A stretch of 64,000 bases of DNA from G963422705 sp963422705 (GTDB lineage Bacteria > Poribacteria > WGA-4E > WGA-3G), in contig OY730443.1 of assembly GCA_963422705.1 (NCBI GenBank), positions 1,860,001-1,924,000 on the forward strand. The letters run 5' to 3'. Below, in pieces: positions 52,299 to 62,176 of the stretch. Below the pieces are notes generated by a model, which worked only from the letters and a program-made list of their open reading frames with translations, searched no databases and was not told where the DNA came from. Every line of letters starts with the position of its first letter. Position 1 is the first letter of the stretch. The position numbers and the translations under genes were made by a program.

Positions 52299-53309
52299 TC
52301 ACTCGCTCTCGGCGATTTTGACAAGTTGTTTACCGATATTGCCGCCTTTTAGCATGCTAATGAATGCGGCGGGTGCCCGTTCAATGCCGCCTTCCTCAAT
52401 TGTCTCGCGGTACTTCAATTTGCCTTCCCGTACCCACGCGGAGATTACCTCAATGGCCTCTGCATGCCGTTCAGCGAAATCAGAAACGAGAAATCCTTCA
52501 ATTCGAGCGCGCTGTGTAATGAGATGCCAAAGAAAACGTGGGCCCGTTTCTGGATTTTCTAAATTATACTGCGAAATCTGTCCACAGATGACAACACGGC
52601 CCTTGACTCTGAGATTGAGGAAAACCGCATCCGTAATCGCACCGCCAACGTTATCAAAATAGACATCAATGCCATCAGGGAGAAGTTCCGCTAATTTTGC
52701 TTGATAGTCGGTGACATTTTTATAATTAAAAGCGTCATCAAAACCGAGTTCGTCAATGATATAGGCGAGTTTCTGCTCGGTTCCTGAAGCGCCAACTACA
52801 CGGCATCCTTTGATTTTCGCAATTTGTCCGACAACCGAGCCGACAGCACCTGCTGCACCAGAAACGAATACGGTTTCACCCTCCTGAAGCTTTCCCACCT
52901 CAAGCAGCCCGAAATAGGCTGTCAAACCGGGCATCCCCAGAATGCCGACACCTGTTGAAATCGGCGCAATTGCCGGGTCAATTTTCCGCAGGCCATCCCC
53001 GTGAGCTGTCCCGTATTCCTGCCATCCGATGTTCGCGTTGACAAAGTCACCCGGCATAAAATTTTCATGCATGGATTCAAGCACTTGGGCAATAGCACCT
53101 CCCACCATCACTTCACCAATTTCAACAGTAGCTGCGTAAGAACGGGCTTGACGGATACGTCCCCGCATATACGGGTCAACGGAAAGGTAGACAGTTTTTA
53201 TTAATACCTCCCCGGCTTCCGGTATTGGAATAGTGTTCTCAACTAATTTGAAGTCAGATTCTTTGGGATATCCGACAGGCCGCGAGGCCAAGGTTATTTG
53301 ACGATTCAT
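52299..53309 (-). CDS. NADP-dependent MDR oxidoreductase (curcumin/prostaglandin reductase type)
   Basis: A 336-residue zinc-free medium-chain reductase. It opens RQITLASRPVGYPKESDFKL, carries the family motif LSVDPYMRGRIRQARSYA near residue 43, the GMPGLTAYFGLLEVGKLQEG block, and the nucleotide-binding VFVSGAAGAVGSVVGQIAKI near residue 148. No zinc-binding cysteines are present. Such enzymes reduce alpha,beta-unsaturated ketones using NADPH. Confidence 0.92.
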   Translation of the reverse strand: MNRQITLASRPVGYPKESDFKLVENTIPIPEAGEVLIKTVYLSVDPYMRGRIRQARSYAATVEIGEVMVGGAIAQVLESMHENFMPGDFVNANIGWQEYGTAHGDGLRKIDPAIAPISTGVGILGMPGLTAYFGLLEVGKLQEGETVFVSGAAGAVGSVVGQIAKIKGCRVVGASGTEQKLAYIIDELGFDDAFNYKNVTDYQAKLAELLPDGIDVYFDNVGGAITDAVFLNLRVKGRVVICGQISQYNLENPETGPRFLWHLITQRARIEGFLVSDFAERHAEAIEVISAWVREGKLKYRETIEEGGIERAPAAFISMLKGGNIGKQLVKIAESE

Positions 53310-53386
53310 CGCTAGTTTCTATCTCCTTATCGTTTGTCTGCTTTTTCGGGCAGTACTCACTTTTCCAAACTGTATTTTCCTCAAAA

Positions 53387-54109
53387 TCAGGACAGCGGAT
53401 GCTGTCTTTTGTTGAATTGAAGTGCATCCTCGCCATGGATGACAACCAACTCATGGAGAGGTGAGTCCCAATCAAATACTTTGACAATCGGAATAATCAC
53501 GCGGACTGCCAGTCCGATACGTCGTTTGTTAGAACGATTCGCGTCTGAATGATGCATCGTTCGTTCGTTGAATAGCACAAATTCGCCGGGGTGCATCTCT
53601 AAATTGACGATATTATTGGTATCAATAAAATTCATGTCGCCCATCTGATTGAACGCCATGTCTGATGGTGCTTTTATGTGCGGTACCACTTTCCGGTGAG
53701 AACCGGGAATAATTTGGAGACAACTGTTCTCTACTGTTGATGCATCGACAGCAATCCAGGCGGAAATGATAATCGGTGGCTCGAGCGGCCAATAGTTAAA
53801 ATCTTGGTGCCACGGGATCTCCTTCGCCCCTGGCTCCTTTACAAAGAAATTCGTCCGCCATAGCAAAAGGTCTGTTCCATAGAGAGCTGCCATTCTATTG
53901 ACAATGGCGGGATGTGTCGCAAGTTTATGGATTATCGGAGAATCGAGATGGCGGTTATGCACCCTATTTTTATGTTCCGTCGCATCGGTTTCAAGCACCT
54001 TCTCAATTTCCGGTTGCATGGTTCGCATCTCATCTGGACTACAGAGGGCATAAGGGCCGAGGTAACCTTTCGTCCAAAATTGTGTCATTTCTGCTTGGGA
54101 TAATTGCAT
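53387..54109 (-). CDS. phytanoyl-CoA dioxygenase family protein
   Basis: A 240-residue Fe(II)/2-oxoglutarate oxygenase. The iron-binding facial triad is visible as His and Asp in EIPWHQDFNYWPL near residue 101 and His in TMHHSDANRSNKRRIGLAVR near residue 190, with the following Arg suited to bind 2-oxoglutarate. PhyH proteins are greatly expanded in Poribacteria, and the substrate here is unknown. GGAGG before the ATG; 33 bases after the alcohol dehydrogenase stop, so the two genes form an operon. Confidence 0.92.
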   Translation of the reverse strand: MQLSQAEMTQFWTKGYLGPYALCSPDEMRTMQPEIEKVLETDATEHKNRVHNRHLDSPIIHKLATHPAIVNRMAALYGTDLLLWRTNFFVKEPGAKEIPWHQDFNYWPLEPPIIISAWIAVDASTVENSCLQIIPGSHRKVVPHIKAPSDMAFNQMGDMNFIDTNNIVNLEMHPGEFVLFNERTMHHSDANRSNKRRIGLAVRVIIPIVKVFDWDSPLHELVVIHGEDALQFNKRQHPLS

Positions 54110-54142
54110 GTTGCATTTCCTCCTTCCTCTGTAAATGAGACA

Positions 54143-55177
54143 CTACTGACAGACGTGTACCTTAACCGCCCCTGAGGTTTTGTCAGCCGATACACGAAAC
54201 GCTTCTTCTATTTCACCAAAAGGGTAGCGATGCGTCACGAATTTCGTGGCATCAACCTGTCTAGCCCCGATGAGTTCAATCGCGGCCTCAAAATCGGTTT
54301 CCATCCCACTGTAGCCGTAACAGTTGGAGCCGGTTATATTCGCCTCTGACCAGACGATGGTAGATAGGTTCACCTCAAGCGGTTTATAGTATCCTGCAAC
54401 GAGGACGACGTTACCCTGCTTGCGAACAATAGTGGTTGCAATGTTGAAGTTTTCCGCGCCGCCTACCGTTTCAATAACCGCATCAAAACCGATTCCGTTT
54501 GTAATGTCTTTGACGTATTCCGTCACGTTTGTGTCACCGATGGTAACGACGTGTTCAGCACCGAGTGCCTCAGCGAGTTCAGCCTGTTGTTTATATTTGA
54601 CGGTAATTAACGTCTCCTTAATTCCCGCAGCGGTAGCATCCGCTAAGCAAAATTGCCCGATAGTACCGCCGCCGATAATGGCGATGCTGTTCCGGGAGTT
54701 GGCGCCTGAACGCACAACAGCACGATGTGAGACAGCTAGCGGTTCAACGAGGGCCCCCTCCTCAAACGTCATATCCGCCGGCAATTTAAACAATCCAGAC
54801 TGATGCGCTGCTGTGTATTCGGAAAAACCGCCATGCATATTTGGTGATATCCAAGCTCTACTGAGGCAGAGATTATATTGCCCGGTTTCGCAGTATTTGC
54901 AACTGCGGCAGTGAGAAAAACATTCAATAGCGACTTTATCTCCGATTTCAAAATCCGTAACGTCATCACCAAGCTTCGCCACTGTACCGCATGTTTCATG
55001 CCCGGCAGCGTTGTCGTGCGACTGCCCCCAATGCCCGAAGTAACTGTGTAAATCGCTACCACAGATGCCCGTCCGCTTCGTATCAACAAGTACGTAGCCA
55101 GGAGGAGGTTCATCCCGTTCAACCTCTTGTATTGCGATTTGTTCAATACCTGTATAGATGGCTGCTTTCATCTTCAT
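54143..55177 (-). CDS. zinc-dependent alcohol/polyol dehydrogenase (MDR family)
   Basis: A 344-residue zinc-dependent medium-chain dehydrogenase. Catalytic zinc ligands are in TGICGSDLHSYFGH and AAGHETCGTV, structural zinc in CRSCKYCETGQYNLC near residue 92, and the nucleotide fold begins SIAIIGGGTIGQFCLADATA. The pattern resembles threonine, sorbitol and butanediol dehydrogenases. AAGGAG 8 bases upstream supports ATG 55177. Confidence 0.92.
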   Translation of the reverse strand: MKMKAAIYTGIEQIAIQEVERDEPPPGYVLVDTKRTGICGSDLHSYFGHWGQSHDNAAGHETCGTVAKLGDDVTDFEIGDKVAIECFSHCRSCKYCETGQYNLCLSRAWISPNMHGGFSEYTAAHQSGLFKLPADMTFEEGALVEPLAVSHRAVVRSGANSRNSIAIIGGGTIGQFCLADATAAGIKETLITVKYKQQAELAEALGAEHVVTIGDTNVTEYVKDITNGIGFDAVIETVGGAENFNIATTIVRKQGNVVLVAGYYKPLEVNLSTIVWSEANITGSNCYGYSGMETDFEAAIELIGARQVDATKFVTHRYPFGEIEEAFRVSADKTSGAVKVHVCQ

Positions 55178-55395
55178 GTGTGTATCTCCTTACTTTTTGC
55201 ATTAGAAAGCCATGAGGTTAGTTTAACGTGAAAATGCTTTTGCTATATCAGAATTAACAGGAGTTGTTTGTCATGCTCTCAATAACAGAACGTCCGTGGC
55301 AATCCGCACAAAATATCGCTGCAACAGATACATATTTTTTATTGCCTGGCAACAAAGCTCCGGAGATATTGTTTTAGGAGATACGAAAAGGCCTC

Positions 55396-57042
55396 TTAAG
55401 AACTTAGTTTTAGCACCTGTTTACGAATTGCTTTTTTATCGGATTTTCCGACACCCGTCTTAGGAATTTCATCAACAAAAATAAACTTATCCGGAATCCA
55501 AAATTTCGGAAACTGCCGGGTAAGGTGCCTTTTCAACGTGGATTCAGAGATACGCTCAACTTTTGAGACAACCAGAGCAAAGGGTCGTTCACCCCATTTT
55601 TTGTCAGGCACTCCGATTACCGCAGCATCAATAACCTGTGGGTGGGCTACCAAGGCGTTCTCAAGTGCGATACTGGAGATAGATTCCCCGCCGCTGCGAA
55701 TAACAGCTTTTGCCCTGTCAACAATTTGCATATAGCCTTCTGCATTGATAGTGGCAATATCGCCCGTGCGGAGCCAACCGTCACCGGTAAAATGCTCGGA
55801 AGTTGGTTCATTTTTGAAGTATCGGTTTGCCGTCCAGGGGCTTCTTACCTGTAGTTCGCCGACGGTTTTTCCATCCCAAGGTAACTCTGTACCGGGATAC
55901 ACCTGATTCGAACCAACATCAGAAAGTCGTATTTCAACACCCGGTATGGGGCGCCCTTGTTTCCCTTTCACCTTCCATTTTTCAGTATTAGAGAGATTTT
56001 TATGTGCCCCTTTCAGTTTTGAGACGGTGCCTGTCGGTGACATCTCTGTCATGCCCCAGGCATGGCAAACTTCAATTCCGAGCTCCTTTTCATAAGCTTC
56101 AATAAGCGCCGGTGGCATTGCTTCACCACCGACTATAATTTGCCGCAAAGAGCGCCTATCTCCCCCGCGTTTTCGTAACTCCGAATACACTTGTGCCCAC
56201 ACTGTCGGTACCGCTGCAGCAACGGTAACCCCTGTTTCGGCGATAAGGTTTGGGATTTTTGTTGGTTTTGCGCCCCCCGGTAATACTACGTCCGCACCGG
56301 CAAACATGGCGGCGTAAGGCAATCCCCAGCCCATTGCATGAAACATGGGAACAAATGGCAAGACAACATCCGATTCTGTTAATCCGAATACATCTGCTTG
56401 ATTGACAGCCAGTGTATGTAGGAACATGGAACGGTGTGTATAAAGTACTCCCCTGGGTTCACCGCATGTCCCGCTGGTGTAGCAAAGCCCCATCGCCCAA
56501 TTTTCGTCCGGAATATCCCAGCTACAACCGCTGTTGACTTCAGAGAGACACCGCTCGTAATCTGACGAAAACAGATATTTTCGTGAGGCACTAGAAACAT
56601 GAGTTTCTTTTCGGAAATTAAAAACAATGGCGTCGCAATCTAGTGATTGTGACTGCCACAATTCTGAAAACTCTCGTGCGAACGCCCCGTCCACAAAGAT
56701 AAGACTATCTTCCGCCTCGTTCAAAATCTCAGTGAGTTGAATAGTGGAAAGTCGTACATTAAGCGGATGGAGAACCGCGCCGATACATGGAATAGCATAA
56801 TAGAGCTCTAAGTGTTGATACGTGTTCGAAGCAAACGTCGCAACTCTGTCGCCGGACTGGATACCGAATTTGGTAAGGACGTTTGACACCTGCTTCACAC
56901 GTCGATAAAATTCGGTGTAACTATAACTATGCCTCTCACCGTGCGGTAGCAAAGTCTTAATTTGCTTATCTCCATGGATACGGTGGGCATGTTCTAAAAT
57001 CCGTGCTATCGTCAATGGATGGTTCATCATGAATCCGTGCAT
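55396..57042 (-). CDS. acyl-CoA synthetase (AMP-dependent, long-chain type)
   Basis: A 548-residue adenylate-forming enzyme making acyl-CoA from a fatty acid and ATP. Core motifs: the P-loop LCYTSGTCGEPRGVLYTHRS near residue 188 (Cys where most have Thr), the HAWGMTEMSPTGTVSKL motif near 328, GDGWLRTGDIATINAEGYMQ, the hinge DRAKAVIRSGGESISS near 440, and the catalytic lysine in IPKTGVGKSDKKAIRK near 533. Relatives usually start at MMNHPLT, so ATG 57030 or 57027 may be the true start. It closes the catabolic group with PhyH and dehydrogenases. Confidence 0.93.
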   Translation of the reverse strand: MHGFMMNHPLTIARILEHAHRIHGDKQIKTLLPHGERHSYSYTEFYRRVKQVSNVLTKFGIQSGDRVATFASNTYQHLELYYAIPCIGAVLHPLNVRLSTIQLTEILNEAEDSLIFVDGAFAREFSELWQSQSLDCDAIVFNFRKETHVSSASRKYLFSSDYERCLSEVNSGCSWDIPDENWAMGLCYTSGTCGEPRGVLYTHRSMFLHTLAVNQADVFGLTESDVVLPFVPMFHAMGWGLPYAAMFAGADVVLPGGAKPTKIPNLIAETGVTVAAAVPTVWAQVYSELRKRGGDRRSLRQIIVGGEAMPPALIEAYEKELGIEVCHAWGMTEMSPTGTVSKLKGAHKNLSNTEKWKVKGKQGRPIPGVEIRLSDVGSNQVYPGTELPWDGKTVGELQVRSPWTANRYFKNEPTSEHFTGDGWLRTGDIATINAEGYMQIVDRAKAVIRSGGESISSIALENALVAHPQVIDAAVIGVPDKKWGERPFALVVSKVERISESTLKRHLTRQFPKFWIPDKFIFVDEIPKTGVGKSDKKAIRKQVLKLSS

Positions 57043-57355
57043 ATTAATCGAAATTTCCTAAAAGAGATTGACAAGAAAGAAAGTCATTTTCACACGAAAC
57101 CCACCTTAAATGAATATCAAACCAGCCAGACTTTGCTCGTAGACGAGTTTTGCATCTAGCCTTTAGAGAAATAAACAAAACCACATAGAAAAATGCCAAA
57201 TTATTTGATATCGGCGTTTTTGCAAGGTATAATATACAATACCATAAGTTGGATTTTATGTGTAAAAAAACATTTCTTGGGGCAGCACGGCTAGCAAGCG
57301 ATTGTGGATTATTTGCGAGAAAAAATCACGAATTCTAATCAATATGGAGGAAAAC
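57043..57355. other. divergent intergenic region (313 bases)
   Basis: Between the acyl-CoA synthetase (minus) and the TonB-dependent receptor (plus). It contains the strong receptor promoter at 57205-57233 and a 5' untranslated region of about 115 bases after it. I see no Fur-box-like or cobalamin-riboswitch motif in the leader. Confidence 0.5.
57205..57233 (+). promoter_or_regulatory. sigma70-type promoter of the TonB-dependent receptor gene
   Basis: TTGATA (57205-57210), a 17-base spacer and a perfect TATAAT (57228-57233). Confidence 0.75.
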
Positions 57356-60145
57356 TTGTTAAAGCTACACAACAAATTATTTGGGGGGATTGCCTTTTTA
57401 TTTTTTGGGCTCGTAATTGCATTCCCCTTAACGGCAAATTCGGCAGAGCTCAAGGTAATCGTTCAAAATCAGAGTGGTAACGCCATCGCAGCAGCAAAGG
57501 TTAAAGTGGGTTTAGAGGAACAGATAACAGACGAGTCAGGAACCGCCACATTCAGTGATGTAACAGGTTCAGAGAGCGTGTTTGTCATAGCAAATGGGTT
57601 TTCCGGCGAACGGGTTAATGTTGCTGTTGGGCAGAACGAAGTGGCTGTGAAACTGATGCCGATTCAGAACGTTGAATCTGTCGTTGTTGTAGGTACACGG
57701 AGTATAGCCCGGCGCGCTTTGCAGGCGCCTGTTCCCATCGATGTCGTCAGCCGTAAGCAGCTGAGTCTTACCGGACAATCAGAGACAGGGAGAACCTTGC
57801 AAATGTTGGTTCCCTCCTTTAATTTTTCTAGTTCTACTATTAGCGATGGTACGGATGCTTTGCGGCCCGCTACGTTGCGCGGTTTGGGTCCGGACCAGAC
57901 GTTGATTCTCATTAATGGAAAGCGTCGCCATAAAAGCGCGTTGCTCCACGTAAATACGTCTGTCGGGCGTGGCACGTCAGGAACTGACCTTAATGCTATT
58001 CCCGCATCGGCAATAGAACGCATTGAGGTACTCCGTGATGGCGCGGCAGCGCAATACGGTTCAGATGCCATCGCCGGTGTGATTAACATTGTTCTGAAAG
58101 ACAGTGTGGAAGCAGGCAATGCGGATGTGTATTGGGGACAAACTTACGAAGGTGATGGTGATACGTGGGTAGGAAATGCCAATTACGGCATGAAGGTAGC
58201 AGAAAACGGCTTCCTTAACCTCACCGCCGAGTGGCGCGACAGGTATCGCACGAACCGCGCCGGGCTTACCGGTACACGTCAATACGACTGGGTAGAAACA
58301 GATCCGGGCAGGCCGGCGGATAACATCCTTGAGAGCGAAAATGAGGATGGGACTACCACTGCAAAACCGGTATGGTTTGATTCCCGCGAATATACCTTTG
58401 AACGCCAAAATTTCCGAATTGGGGACTCCGATTCTGCTCAAAAGGTTGGTTTTTACAACTTCGGAATGCCTATCAGGGAGGGGCTTGAAATTTACTCATT
58501 TGGTGGATATTCCACACGCCAAAATAATAGTGCTGGATTCTACCGTAGAGCGAATCAAGGGGCGCGTACCGTTACGGAAATTTATCCGGATGGATTTCTT
58601 CCAGAGATTAACACCGATATTGAAGACGTTTCCCTTGCTTTAGGCCTGGCATGGAGGCACGAAGCAACAGATTTGAACGTTGATGTCAGCCTAAACCACG
58701 GTTTGAATACGTTTGACTTCTTTATTTCTAACTCATTGAACGCCTCTTATGGCAGCAGTAGCCCGACTTCAGCGGATGCCGGCGGCTTCGCGCTGTCTCA
58801 TACCGTGTTTAATCTGGATATTGCGTATCCGTTCAGTTACCAAGCTTCACTCATTAATTTAGCGGGCGGTGTTGAATTTCGGCGTGAAGGCTACGGTATC
58901 GATGCTGGAGAACCGGTATCATGGATTAACGCTGGGTTAGGAGCGGACGGGGCCTCGGGGGGTATCCAAGTCTTCCCCGGTTTCCGGCCGGACAATGAGG
59001 TGGATGAGAGCCGTACGAATATCGCCGGATACGCCGATTTTGAGTCATATCTCAGCGGTGGGCCTGGAAATGGCGTCTTGGTTGGGGCTGCTGTTCGGGG
59101 AGAGCAGTATAGCGACTTCGGAAATACCGTCACTGGCAAAGTTACCACGCGATATGCGGTGACGAAGGAATTGGCAATTCGCGCCGCTGGGAGCACAGGG
59201 TTTCGAGCACCTTCTCTCCAGCAACTCTATTTTAACAACATTAGCACGCAATTTAACGTAGATGCTGCGGACGCTGATGGGGATGGCGATACGACAGAGC
59301 TCCTCCCTTTTGAAGTTGGAACGTTCCGCAACGACAGCGATGCAGCGCGCGCCCTCGGTATTCCAGAACTCAAGGAGGAAACCGCTTTAAACGTTTCCGG
59401 GGGCGTCGTATTGAAACCCGTCCGGAACCTCTGGATAACGCTCGACGGCTTCCTCATTCAAATTGATGACAGGATTGTCCTAAGCGGACGTTTCGGGGCG
59501 GACAACGTCCCCGGCCTCGCCTCCGCAGGGGCGAAGGAAGCACAAGTTTTTACGAACGTGGCGAAAACACGGACGCAAGGCATGGATGTAGCTGCAGGAT
59601 ACCTCTTCGCCTTTGATAACGAAAGCTTGCTGAATCTGAAAGTTGCAGCAACCTGGGCAGACACCGAAGTTATCGGCGAAGTCGATGCGCCTGAAATTCT
59701 TGTCGGATTTGAGAACACGCTCTTCCCCTCACAAGAACGTTCTATGATTGAGGAATGGCAGCCGAATACCCGAATTAACCTCAGTGTCGACTATATTATC
59801 GGAAACCTCACTCTTGGCGGGGCACTACGTTACTTCGGGAGCTACACCGTCCAAGAGGGGAGCGGCGATGAGCCGGCACGCCAAACTTATGGGGGAAAAT
59901 GGCTCACCGATATTCAGAGCAATTATCAACTCAATGAAGCACTTTCATTGACTATCGGTGTCAATAACTTGCTTGAACAGGTACCAGAACTCAACGAAAT
60001 CGGGCAGTCGCGGGGCGGTACCTTAACAGATGGCAACGGACGCGTCATCGTTGACTCACCCGGTGTGTTCACTTATTCCAGACGTTCCGCACCTTTCGGT
60101 TTTAACGGGGGACTTTACTACGCTAAACTCTCTTATAGGTTCTAA
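57356..60145 (+). CDS. TonB-dependent outer-membrane receptor
   Basis: A 929-residue energy-dependent uptake receptor. Signal peptide (FGGIAFLFFGLVIAFPLTANSA), then a carboxypeptidase-regulatory-like Ig domain (LKVIVQNQSGNAIAAAKVKV to about residue 95), the plug with VVVGTRSIARRALQAPVPID, the RGLGPDQTLILINGKRRHK block, and IERIEVLRDGAAAQYGSDAI then AGVINIVLK; the rest is a 22-strand-type barrel ending in an aromatic KLSYRF. The substrate is unknown. TTG 57356 has GGAGG 5 bases upstream; ATG 57344 is an alternative without ribosome binding site. No TonB box could be named with confidence. Confidence 0.92.
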   Translation: MLKLHNKLFGGIAFLFFGLVIAFPLTANSAELKVIVQNQSGNAIAAAKVKVGLEEQITDESGTATFSDVTGSESVFVIANGFSGERVNVAVGQNEVAVKLMPIQNVESVVVVGTRSIARRALQAPVPIDVVSRKQLSLTGQSETGRTLQMLVPSFNFSSSTISDGTDALRPATLRGLGPDQTLILINGKRRHKSALLHVNTSVGRGTSGTDLNAIPASAIERIEVLRDGAAAQYGSDAIAGVINIVLKDSVEAGNADVYWGQTYEGDGDTWVGNANYGMKVAENGFLNLTAEWRDRYRTNRAGLTGTRQYDWVETDPGRPADNILESENEDGTTTAKPVWFDSREYTFERQNFRIGDSDSAQKVGFYNFGMPIREGLEIYSFGGYSTRQNNSAGFYRRANQGARTVTEIYPDGFLPEINTDIEDVSLALGLAWRHEATDLNVDVSLNHGLNTFDFFISNSLNASYGSSSPTSADAGGFALSHTVFNLDIAYPFSYQASLINLAGGVEFRREGYGIDAGEPVSWINAGLGADGASGGIQVFPGFRPDNEVDESRTNIAGYADFESYLSGGPGNGVLVGAAVRGEQYSDFGNTVTGKVTTRYAVTKELAIRAAGSTGFRAPSLQQLYFNNISTQFNVDAADADGDGDTTELLPFEVGTFRNDSDAARALGIPELKEETALNVSGGVVLKPVRNLWITLDGFLIQIDDRIVLSGRFGADNVPGLASAGAKEAQVFTNVAKTRTQGMDVAAGYLFAFDNESLLNLKVAATWADTEVIGEVDAPEILVGFENTLFPSQERSMIEEWQPNTRINLSVDYIIGNLTLGGALRYFGSYTVQEGSGDEPARQTYGGKWLTDIQSNYQLNEALSLTIGVNNLLEQVPELNEIGQSRGGTLTDGNGRVIVDSPGVFTYSRRSAPFGFNGGLYYAKLSYRF

Positions 60146-60178
60146 AAGTTATCCTATAACTCGAAAGTTGGCTTTGCT

Positions 60179-60232
60179 AAGGCAGTACCGGGCGGAACCT
60201 CTACTCAGAAGTACCGCCGATACTGCCTTTTC
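60179..60232 (+). terminator. intrinsic terminator of the receptor gene
   Basis: AAGGCAGTA (60179-60187) pairs perfectly with TACTGCCTT (60221-60229), and the inner CGGGCGG/CCGCCG continue the stem. The descending arm ends in TTTT. It starts 34 bases after the receptor stop. Confidence 0.75.
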
Positions 60233-60656
60233 AAGATGTTTAGAAGGAAAATAATGATAGAGCTCAGGCATGCACTCAATAACTCAGCGGATGTGCGAGG
60301 ATATGCATATCGGGACGCGATTGCGGGTGGAACGTTTAATATGCATAAGAATTCGCCAGAAATGCTGAATTGTTCCAGCGGCCGCCAATCAATCTGATAA
60401 AAGAATATCCGAATTCACGCCGACTTTGTGCTAGACAGTCTTGCCCATCGCAAATGGCAACGCGCGAAACCCTCAGAACCCTCGTCTCTATTCTCTCACA
60501 ATTTAATCACTGATAGACGCTACGAAAGGAAAAGGCGCAAGTCGCATCGCTGTTGTGCCGCAACGAGAAGCCGAGGGATTTATCATAACGCATATCTCAC
60601 CGGACAAAAGCCCATCCGGCTTGCGTTTTGAAGATGCTTAAAAAGAAGTTCCAACC
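60233..60656. other. intergenic region with a possible second hairpin
   Basis: About 425 bases between converging genes with no recognisable protein. A weak stem AACGCA/TGCGTT with an inner CCGGA/TCCGG (60587-60627) is followed by a short T run and could terminate either direction. Otherwise nothing was identified. Confidence 0.4.
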
Positions 60657-62078
60657 TTAAATCTCCACACGCACAAATGCCAGATACGTTCCGGATAAAA
60701 CCAGAAGAAAAAATAGTACTAACAATAGCAAATCCGTCGCTGCAGTGTTGAAATCCTTACTGAGGCTTAATGTATCTTGAAATTTCGGTATCGCTTCCGG
60801 AGCAACAGGTTGCTGGGACATGCCTTCACGCATGCCAAAGATATGGAGGCTTTCGGGAGCCCCTCTATCGGTGTCAACGATAAATATCCGGAATTGCTGA
60901 GCGTACTCTTTCACATTCTCTAAGAATTGTAAGTGTCGTTCAAAACCCGTTCCGGCAAAGGATTCGAGAAGATGTTGGAAAATCGTGACAGGGGAAAGCC
61001 GCGTGATAGTGCGCGCCCTCTTTACCTGAGAAATCCGCCGGTTTAACCGTTCCTCGTGTAACCGTTCTTGCTGTTCAGCATCTTGGATAACATACTCGCC
61101 TGCCACCTGTAACTTTTTGAGCAGACTTTCACCGGCAATATAACGAGGCCGGTATTCACTCCGAAGTTCATAGTGAAGTTGCCAAGAATGTTCTTCAAAT
61201 CCCACGTTAGACTTCGGTGATGTATATTCACCTGCAATGGAGGCAAGCGTGTTCGGCATAAACACGACAAAGATAACCCATACCAGCAAAAGAATCACGA
61301 GACTTACAGCGCTTCGCTGCACAAGCGCCGAGACAAGCAGTCCTAACGCGAGGAAGAGACAGATGTAAAGGAATGCGATGATGCAGATAATCCCCAAACG
61401 GCTCCACACCTCAGTATTAAGATGAACATCGCTTGAAGTGGAAATCAAAAAGAGATTCATCAACACAGAAATCGTCAACGGAATGCTAACACTAATCAAC
61501 GCCCCTAAAAATTTGCCTGTCAACAAGGTATGGCGTGAAATTGAATTCGCCAACATCAAGCGTAATGTCCCTTGCTCTCGTTCACCGGAAATGGCATCGA
61601 AGGTGAAGAGGAGGGCGATAAGACTCAAGACATAGCCGATGATGAACCCCCAATCCACTTTGGTAACATCTGGACGCACATTTATCACGTTGGGGGTTGA
61701 AGATGGATATGCCAGTATCCAGAAACTTTCTAAACTATACTCGCCCCAATTGCTTCCCCACCGGTGGTGCCCCCCTTGCACAGAATCTGGTAAGAAGGGC
61801 TCCCCGCCTTCGGCACAGAAACGGAGCGAGGACGGCTTTTTGAAAATGTCTCCGATTCCCTGTTGGGCAAGTTTATATAAACTTTCGTTACCAGCCGTGT
61901 TCAAGTGATTTCGATGAAAAGTAACAGCATCGTTATACTTCTGTATTCGCGCAGGGTGCTCGCGGAGATGCACGCTTGCGTTGGTAAGCATCAACGCAAG
62001 CAGCAAGAACGTTGCTAGGGCAAATCGGAGGCTATTGAGATTATCGTAGAGTTCGCGCGCTGCAATATGCCATATCAT
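60657..62078 (-). CDS. ABC-2 type transporter permease (DUF3526-like)
   Basis: A 473-residue permease. A first helix lies at residues 15-35 (LRFALATFLLLALMLTNASV), followed by a large extracytoplasmic domain, then a block of helices starting GFIIGYVLSLIALLFTFDAI near residue 148. The family hallmark SGEREQGTLRLMLANSISRH sits near residue 167, a loop thought to contact the ATPase. A second large periplasmic region with coiled-coil character follows, and a final helix (LLLLVLFFLLVLSGTYLAFV). AAGGAAC precedes the ATG. It is paralogous to the next gene and probably pairs with it as a heterodimer. Confidence 0.85.
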   Translation of the reverse strand: MIWHIAARELYDNLNSLRFALATFLLLALMLTNASVHLREHPARIQKYNDAVTFHRNHLNTAGNESLYKLAQQGIGDIFKKPSSLRFCAEGGEPFLPDSVQGGHHRWGSNWGEYSLESFWILAYPSSTPNVINVRPDVTKVDWGFIIGYVLSLIALLFTFDAISGEREQGTLRLMLANSISRHTLLTGKFLGALISVSIPLTISVLMNLFLISTSSDVHLNTEVWSRLGIICIIAFLYICLFLALGLLVSALVQRSAVSLVILLLVWVIFVVFMPNTLASIAGEYTSPKSNVGFEEHSWQLHYELRSEYRPRYIAGESLLKKLQVAGEYVIQDAEQQERLHEERLNRRISQVKRARTITRLSPVTIFQHLLESFAGTGFERHLQFLENVKEYAQQFRIFIVDTDRGAPESLHIFGMREGMSQQPVAPEAIPKFQDTLSLSKDFNTAATDLLLLVLFFLLVLSGTYLAFVRVEI

Positions 62079-62176
62079 TTTTTATCGTTCCTTGCGATTC
62101 TTTTCGGAATCTAGGGATTAGGTGCCGCCATTTGTTTCTTATTCTACGTTCGTCGGGTGCAAAAAGAATCCTGATT

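Noticed and set aside
53254..53487. 77-codon minus-strand frame between PhyH and the MDR gene
   Set aside because: Overlaps the 3' end of the PhyH gene in another frame and lacks any recognisable domain.
57234..57355. Cobalamin riboswitch or Fur site in the receptor leader
   Set aside because: The leader is about 115 bases, too short for a cobalamin riboswitch, and no matching motif was seen.
60428..60631. 67-codon plus-strand frame after the receptor gene
   Set aside because: No ribosome binding site and a composition typical of noncoding sequence; it overlaps a hairpin.
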